64,000 nt of DNA from Crocodylus rhombifer (Eukaryota; Chordata; Crocodylia; Crocodylidae): contig JAVSML010019198.1 of NCBI GenBank assembly GCA_038503035.1, positions 1 through 64,000 of the forward strand, read 5' to 3'. A model generated the notes under the pieces. That model ran no database searches, had not been told where the DNA came from, and was given only the letters and a program-made list of their open reading frames with translations. How positions within the stretch are numbered: position 1 is the first letter of the stretch; each line of letters opens with the position of its first letter. Positions 58,360 to 64,000 of the stretch are shown piece after piece. A program made the translations under genes and the position numbers.

Positions 58360-59720
58360 AGGCACGTCTCATCTTATAGGGCTTTACTCCCCTCCAAGTA
58401 AGAAGGTTTTTTTCCCCCTAATATCTAACCTAAACTTCTCTTGCTGCAGCTTAAAACCATTGCTCCTTGTTCTGTCTTCTTTGACAACTGGGAACAGTTT
58501 AGCTCCATCCTTTTTGTTACTAGTTGAAGTCTACTATTAAATCTCCTCTCAGTGTTCTAGATAAGCCCAGTTCCCTCAGCATCTCCTCAGAAGTCACGTG
58601 TCCCAGCCCCCAAAGATTTTTTGTTCCCCTCCTCTGGACTCCCTCTATCTAATTTACCAAATTGGAGGGAGAATCCATGCTGAGACTTCCTAATCACCTT
58701 CTCCTCCAAAGGATTTTTTGAGTACTTGCTCCATGATTTTTCCAAGGACTGAGGTGAGGATGACCAAGCTGTAGTTCTCTGGATTCTTCTTCCTCCTTTT
58801 CTTAAAGATGGGCACCATATTTGCCCTTTTTTCCAGTCATCTGGGACTTCTCCCAGTTGCTACGATTTTTCAGAGATGATGGCCAGTTGTTCTCCAATCA
58901 CATCAGCCAATCCCTCAGCTCCCTGAGGTGCACTGCCTCTAACCCCAAGGTTTTGTACACATCCCGCTTTTCTAAGTAGTCCCTAACCTGTTCTTTCACT
59001 TCTGTTGGCTACTCACCTCAAACTGTGCTGTCAGGTGTAGTAGTTTGGGAGGTGACCTTACCTCTGAAGACTGAGGTCAAAAAGACATTGAGTACTTCAG
59101 CCTTTTCTGCATTCTCTGTCACTAGGTTGTCTCCTCCATTTTAGTACAGGACCCACCCTTTCCCTCATCTTTCTCTTGCTGCTGACATACTTATAGAAAT
59201 CCTTCAAGTCCCTTTGTAGCTGCAACTCCAATTCTGCTTTGGCATTCCTGATTTTATCCCTGCATGCCTGAGCAATACACTTATACTCCTCCTTAGCTGT
59301 TTGTCCAAGTTTCCATTTGTAAGATTCCTTTTTTGTGTTTTAGCTCAAAACACAAAAAGGGTAAGAGTTCCCAGCTAAGCCAAGCTGGTCTTCTGCCATA
59401 TTTGCTAGTCTTGCTGTATATTGGGACGGTTCATTCCTGTGCTCTCAGTAAGGCTTCTTGCAAGTATAGACAACTCCCCTGGACTCCTTTCCACCTCAGA
59501 CTGGCCTCCCAGGGGACCCTGCCCATCAGTTCCCTGAGTAAGTCAAAGTCTGTTTTTCTGAAGTCCAGGGTCCTTACTCTTTTTTACTATTCTCTTCTTT
59601 ACTGCTCTCTTGCTTTCTTTTCCTCAGGATCCTGAACTCAGTCATCTCACGGTTCCTCTGCCCAGCTAGCATGGTTGCTCTGCCAGGCAGATAGGTTGAA
59701 AGTTTGGGTGAAGCAGGAAT
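58360..59720 (-). mobile_element. CR1 LINE, old and broken
   Basis: Minus-strand text includes the reverse-transcriptase segment corresponding to VPDDWKKGQIWCPSLRK-like sequence at about 58,850-58,790 and the CR1 3' region (accattgctccttgttctgtc read in reverse) at about 58,400-58,500. The upstream linker (DFRKTDFDLL) is at about 59,560. The left inverted arm holds a shorter version at 8,745-9,640, so the insertion predates the inversion/duplication. Confidence 0.82.
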
Positions 59721-60889
59721 CAAAGGAGGGTACAAGCCCATTTCATCCTACCCTGGTTAAGTGACCCTGATTATTGTATTTCAACAGCTTCTAAAATAAA
59801 TTGTCAATATGACCAGTGAAACAGAAGAGAAAGTCCCACCCCCAACAATGCCCATGAAGTGATACTCCAAATCACAGCAGTGTAATATATACTTTAGCCC
59901 TCTGCATGGAGGTTAGTGTGGAGACTACAGAGAGACAGGGGGACTAAAAAGTGTTGTGGTAGTTATGTATATGATAGGATGGAGTGGACAGCTAGAAGGA
60001 GATGAAATAACCAAAGAGAGATACCAGCAAACAATGCAGGTGGATGAAGGATGAGGAAGAAGGAAAAGATGAATGGATGGGTAAAAGCATGGTTGGGTAG
60101 AGGCCAACACATACTTAGATAAAAGTGGTTGATTCTGAATTATGACAGATGGATAGTGGCAAGTTTGAGTTGGTTAGATTACTGGGTGCCATAGCCCTTC
60201 CCACTCTTGCTGCTGATACCTCAGGATGTTGAGGCACACTCCCTACCTCCCCCTGCTCTTCTCTTTTATCCCTCTAAGCCCAGCCCAGGACCTACCTCTT
60301 TTTCTTCCCCCTTAGGAGCAGGTGCGGGCATCCCTGAAGGAGCTCTAGCTCCCTTGCACTTTGCATCCTTCCTTCTGTTCAGTACCAGGATCAGGCAGAA
60401 CAAGACCCTCCTGTGGACAAATCTATACCAGGGTGGCAGCATTTGTTGGCCATGTCTCCTGGTAACTCTGTTCCAGGGCTTTGTGACTCAGTAGCCCAGG
60501 CCAACTGACAGTCTGGCCACTGTGACATCAGAGCCCTCAACAGCCAATCATGGTCACTTTTCATGTAGCTGTAACCTGAGGCAAGTCCAGACAGCTCAGG
60601 GGAGATCTGGAAAAAAGTAAACAAGAAAGGAGTTGTGTGGCCACAAGCAGCCAGGTGCACCCACAAGGCAGATAGACCTCCAACTGTCACAGCAGGATCC
60701 TTCACTCGATGGTGGCAGCATCAGGGCTGGGGCTGAGCTCCTCTGTGTACTGCTCTCCCAAGAGGGAATTTGGCCAGTCTTCCAACCCCCTCCAGACCTG
60801 GATCAAGACTTGCACTCTGCAGGTGCTGTGGTCTCTTCCTTTCTGGGCTTCATTTTTTGCCTTGTGAAGGGGTTGGGTCCTTAAGGATG
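59721..60889. repeat. Unassigned sequence, then inverted duplication right arm part 3
   Basis: 59,721-60,445 has no recognisable feature. 60,450-60,870 is the reverse complement of about 8,745-8,330. The minus-strand frame 60,391-60,705 is not matched by an open frame in the other arm. Confidence 0.6.
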
Positions 60890-61805
60890 GCCGTACTCTC
60901 CTCAGGCCCCTTGACTGTGTCAATTTGGCTCACTAGGCATCCTCAGTTCTCACCCACCACGTCTTTGATGGAAAATATAAATAGGGAGTCTGCCTTAAGT
61001 CCTCTTGGACACGGTTTGATGGACTCTTTGACCCTATGGGTTCCCAGACCCCTTGTGGGTCCTGCTTTACAATGGGTGTTTCGGGGCACCCTAGCCTTAT
61101 GGGCTATATGGGTGTCTCCAACCACCTTTTTACTACGCCCCAAGCCCCGCAGATGGTACTGGCATTGTAGTGCCCAGGCCTCATTATAATTCAGCCCCTT
61201 GTCCGTGCTAGGCTCTCTGCAGCCCATGTCTCTGTGCCCCTCAGCACTGGGCTGTGCTCCACAGTGCACGTCTCTGCGCCCCTTGGCACTGGGCTGCACT
61301 CCGCAAAGTGCTGCACCCTCTCTGGCACCGGGGTCTGTGCACCCCAGATGCTGTGCCCTCTCTGATGCCAGGGTCTGCATGCCACAGGGGGTCCCCAATG
61401 GAGTCTTCTCCTTCCCCAAAAAGCCTCACCCAAACCACCAGTCTTATACAATGGCAAACATAAGCCCCCAGGCTATAACATAACACGAGCTACATAAGGT
61501 ATGCTCGGCCCCTCTACATTACCCGGAGCAGAACTTAGTCAGGCCTCTTCCCTTCACTTACTTCAGGAGGGCTCCTTCTCCCTTACCTGCCAGCAAAGAA
61601 CTACCTTCTAGTCCCTATCCTGGGGTTCATATGGGCCCAAGGCCCTTCCCCCTCCGGCTAGCTGACCAGGTGCAGGTGCTGACTAATTTCCTCATTAACT
61701 GGTTGCCATGGTAACCTGCACCTGGGCTCCTTTCTGGCTATTTGGGCTCTTCCCAGGCAGTTTCTGGTCTTTTAGGAGCAGGCACCTAAGTGCCCTGTGA
61801 CAGGC
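60890..61805 (-). mobile_element. LTR-like sequence with short internal repeats
   Basis: Read on the minus strand it starts TGTCACAGGGCACTTAGG at about 61,805 and continues with a GC-rich body. At 61,205-61,385 a unit of about 40 bases (cactgggctgtgctccacag, then gtctctgcgccccttgg) recurs with variation, about four times. It is probably a retrotransposon LTR or its leader. I cannot define the second border or family. Confidence 0.4.
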
Positions 61806-62760
61806 CCTTTCTAAGTTATTGACTCCTTTGGGATGTGCTAAATCCAGGCTTTCATTCCAGCCCCTTGTCATCAGTACTATCCCAACCTATTCTGCCTCCT
61901 TCTCACCTGCTATGATTTCACTGGTAACCAGTGTATTTGGAGGAAGACTGTTTTTGGGACCAGGGTAGTCATTTCTCAGGTGCTGTTAGGGTGTTATCAT
62001 GGACCCCCTGCCACCCCCTTTGCCATACCCACACCTCACTCGTGACTCCCTATTTGCCACTTCTTTGGGATGCTCCTTCTCACTCTTTCTCTATCCATGT
62101 ACCAGAGTAATGCTGGGTCTCTCACACCCCAATATTTGTTTGAGTGCCAGCTTTTTCAGCTTCAGCCCAGACCCTTTTTTTTCTAGCTGAGACCCCTCAG
62201 CCCAGGTCCACTGATTTGGGTCCTGGCTCTCCAGCCTGCCCAGTACCCAGCTTGTGGCCTCCTGCACCCCTACAGCCACTTCCAGTCCTCTGGTCCTAAA
62301 TTTAAATACAAAGATGAAAAACAGAACACAAAAAGTTAACCATCCTTTTATAACTGAAATACAAGCCCCTTAGAGCAATAAAAGCTGTCACCCTTGCAAG
62401 GAGCTGCCTTAATTCCCCCCAGCCCCAGGGTACCTCCTTCTCACTGTCAGTCAGCTCTGTTCACTAGTCCTTTCCCCACCATCTGTGGGCCTGAAATGCC
62501 TGCCCCAGCTCAGCCACTGGGGTTATATGTAGCCAAACTTGCCCCTTCTGGTCACCTAACTACTGCCGCATAAGATAGGCCCAGGTATCCTGTTCAGCCT
62601 AACAAAGTGTTTGGCATTTCTTGCCCTGCAGTCTTCCCAGCTCCTTAGCAGGTTCTGGTTTCTACGCTTGAATATCTTGTGAGTTGCTAGCTGCATCCCT
62701 TTTCCCCTGAGTCCCCACAGTCTGCCTTTCATAGCAGTCTGTTCTCTTCTCCTCTCCCCC
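61806..62760. repeat. Unassigned sequence, then inverted duplication right arm part 4
   Basis: 62,460-62,760 is the reverse complement of 7,945-7,640, including the TATA-like catataa. 61,806-62,455 shows nothing recognisable. The 182-codon minus frame 62,556-63,104 overlaps this block; the other arm does not keep it open, so it is not called a gene. Confidence 0.6.
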
Positions 62761-64000
62761 AGTTTTGTACAGGTAACAGGTTCGGGTTCCCTGTTACACA
62801 GGGCCTCAGCCTTCCCACCTTCCAGAGCCTGGCTTCCTGTCCATGGCCCACTGGGACTTCCAGCCTGCTCTGCTTCCTGGCCAAAGCTTCCATCCCAGCC
62901 CTGTCCTGCAAAGCCATCTGGGTAAGACAATCTCAGTTGCCCATATGCAGAGCATGTGAGTGAAAAAGACTTATAACAAACCCCTGCATTATCAGGCACA
63001 GTCACTACAGCCACTGAGGAATTTACTTTATATTGAGTATCCTTGGAGTTAGGGTCACAGACCAACAGGCCAATGGGAAAAGACAAATACAGGTAAATAG
63101 GCATTCACAGTATAACAACATACACTTAGAGGGCAAGTAAACAGGTAGCTGTCAGTACCACTGGGGCACACACATTCAGTACATAGAGTCCCCTGCCTAG
63201 CTCTGGAGATGTTCCCAAGAACCAGCCTTTAGTCCAGAGTCGCTCTGTGCAGGCCTGTAGGTCAGGAATCATGTGCAATCAGTCTTTAGTTCGTCTGTGC
63301 TGTGCAGAGGCTCTTTTCTCCGTCAGTCCATCTAACAGCAAACACCATCACCCCCAGGAATCCTGGCACATTGCCAGTCAAGTCTCAGAGGTCACCACCT
63401 CTTCCTGATGCCCCAAGGTCTTCTGGGATTTGTAGTCCATCAGCAGGGCTCTACAGGGTTTCTTATCAGTTCCTTTTTCTGCTTCCAGGTGCCTCTGGGA
63501 TTTGTAGTCTATGGTTAGTCAGCAAGGCTCCACAAGGTTGCTCCCCTTCTGTCACACACTCATATCACATTTTCCCAATGCATGTATTATAGACCTTTAC
63601 CTACAGAGCTCTCCTCACTGCTGGAGAAAGCTGCCCTCCTATGCCACAGAGTGTTCTTGCAGGTGCCAGTCAAGTCTTAGAGTCAGCCTCCTGTGGATCC
63701 TTGTCCTCTCCTGACATCCTGGGGGCTTCTGTCCATTCCTGGACCTGGGTCTGTCCATGGTCCAATGGCCCTTCAGTGGTTCTGTGCTGCTCCTGTTCTT
63801 CACTGCTCTGATACGCCATTGTGATCCTCATGTTGTCACTGCCACTGAGGGAGATGAGTTCCCATCTCTTCCCTGTCTGCTCCTTGCTCTCTGCCAAGCT
63901 CAGCCTTGCCTGTTGGGAACTAACCTTCTTCCTCATGCTTGTGTACCATTGCTTTGACCTTGAATTTCTTTCAGCTCACCCATGATGAAAGAAACAAGGT
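62761..64000. other. No recognisable gene
   Basis: Two copies of the phrase ctgggatttgtagtc lie at 63,422-63,436 and 63,495-63,509. The minus frame 63,670-63,936 is rich in Glu and Gln (MAYQSSEEQEQ) and could be the start of a retroelement gag, but no second domain supports it. Confidence 0.4.

Noticed and set aside
62556..63104. Minus-strand open frame of 182 codons
   Set aside because: It overlaps a duplicated, LTR-like block; the equivalent at 7,640-7,945 is not open, and no domain is recognised.
1..64000. CRISPR arrays, rRNA or tRNA genes, bacterial operons
   Set aside because: No regularly spaced repeats, no tRNA cloverleaf or rRNA signature words were seen. The context is a vertebrate genome.

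Overview
The window looks like a piece of a sauropsid genome, most likely crocodilian, possibly turtle. The evidence is many CR1 LINE copies, several short hAT elements with 8-bp target duplications, a PIF/Harbinger element, Ty3/Gypsy-like debris, a gamma-type endogenous retrovirus (ERV), and spliced vertebrate immune-receptor exons. There are no prokaryote-style genes. Most open frames are fortuitous or belong to transposons.

The main host content is a killer-cell lectin-like receptor (KLR/NKG2-like) locus on the minus strand. One complete gene can be built from seven coding exons between 40,204 and 23,182: two cytoplasmic exons with ITIM-type tyrosine motifs, a transmembrane exon, a stalk exon and three C-type-lectin-domain exons. 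All acceptor/donor pairs and phases agree, and the model gives 291 residues. A paralogue starts at 1,332 with a near-identical first exon and leaves the window on the left, so two receptor genes lie head to tail about 39 kb apart.

The rest is a mosaic of duplications and insertions. (1) 1-5,000 is a direct copy of about 36,840-46,330 (first exon, 5' flank and a Harbinger element in intron 1). (2) About 7,560-22,395 is an inverted, heavily rearranged copy of about 62,760-51,450. (3) 10,230-11,090 and 48,056-48,775 are a further direct pair. Insertions present in only one copy can be dated against the duplications: the ERV at 12,225-20,714, a CR1 at 38,928-39,769 and a 1.42-kb LTR-like insertion at 44,605-46,025.

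Left to right: paralogue exon 1 and flank (1-5,000); DNA transposons, CR1 and inverted-repeat arm (5,000-12,200); ERV (12,225-20,714); end of arm (to 22,395); KLR gene body (23,182-40,204), with CR1 and hAT in the intron between lectin exons 1 and 2 and Harbinger plus CR1 in intron 1; 5' flank of that gene (40,205-46,330); CR1, Gypsy and hAT debris (46,440-50,700); second inverted arm (51,450-62,760); unassigned sequence to the end.
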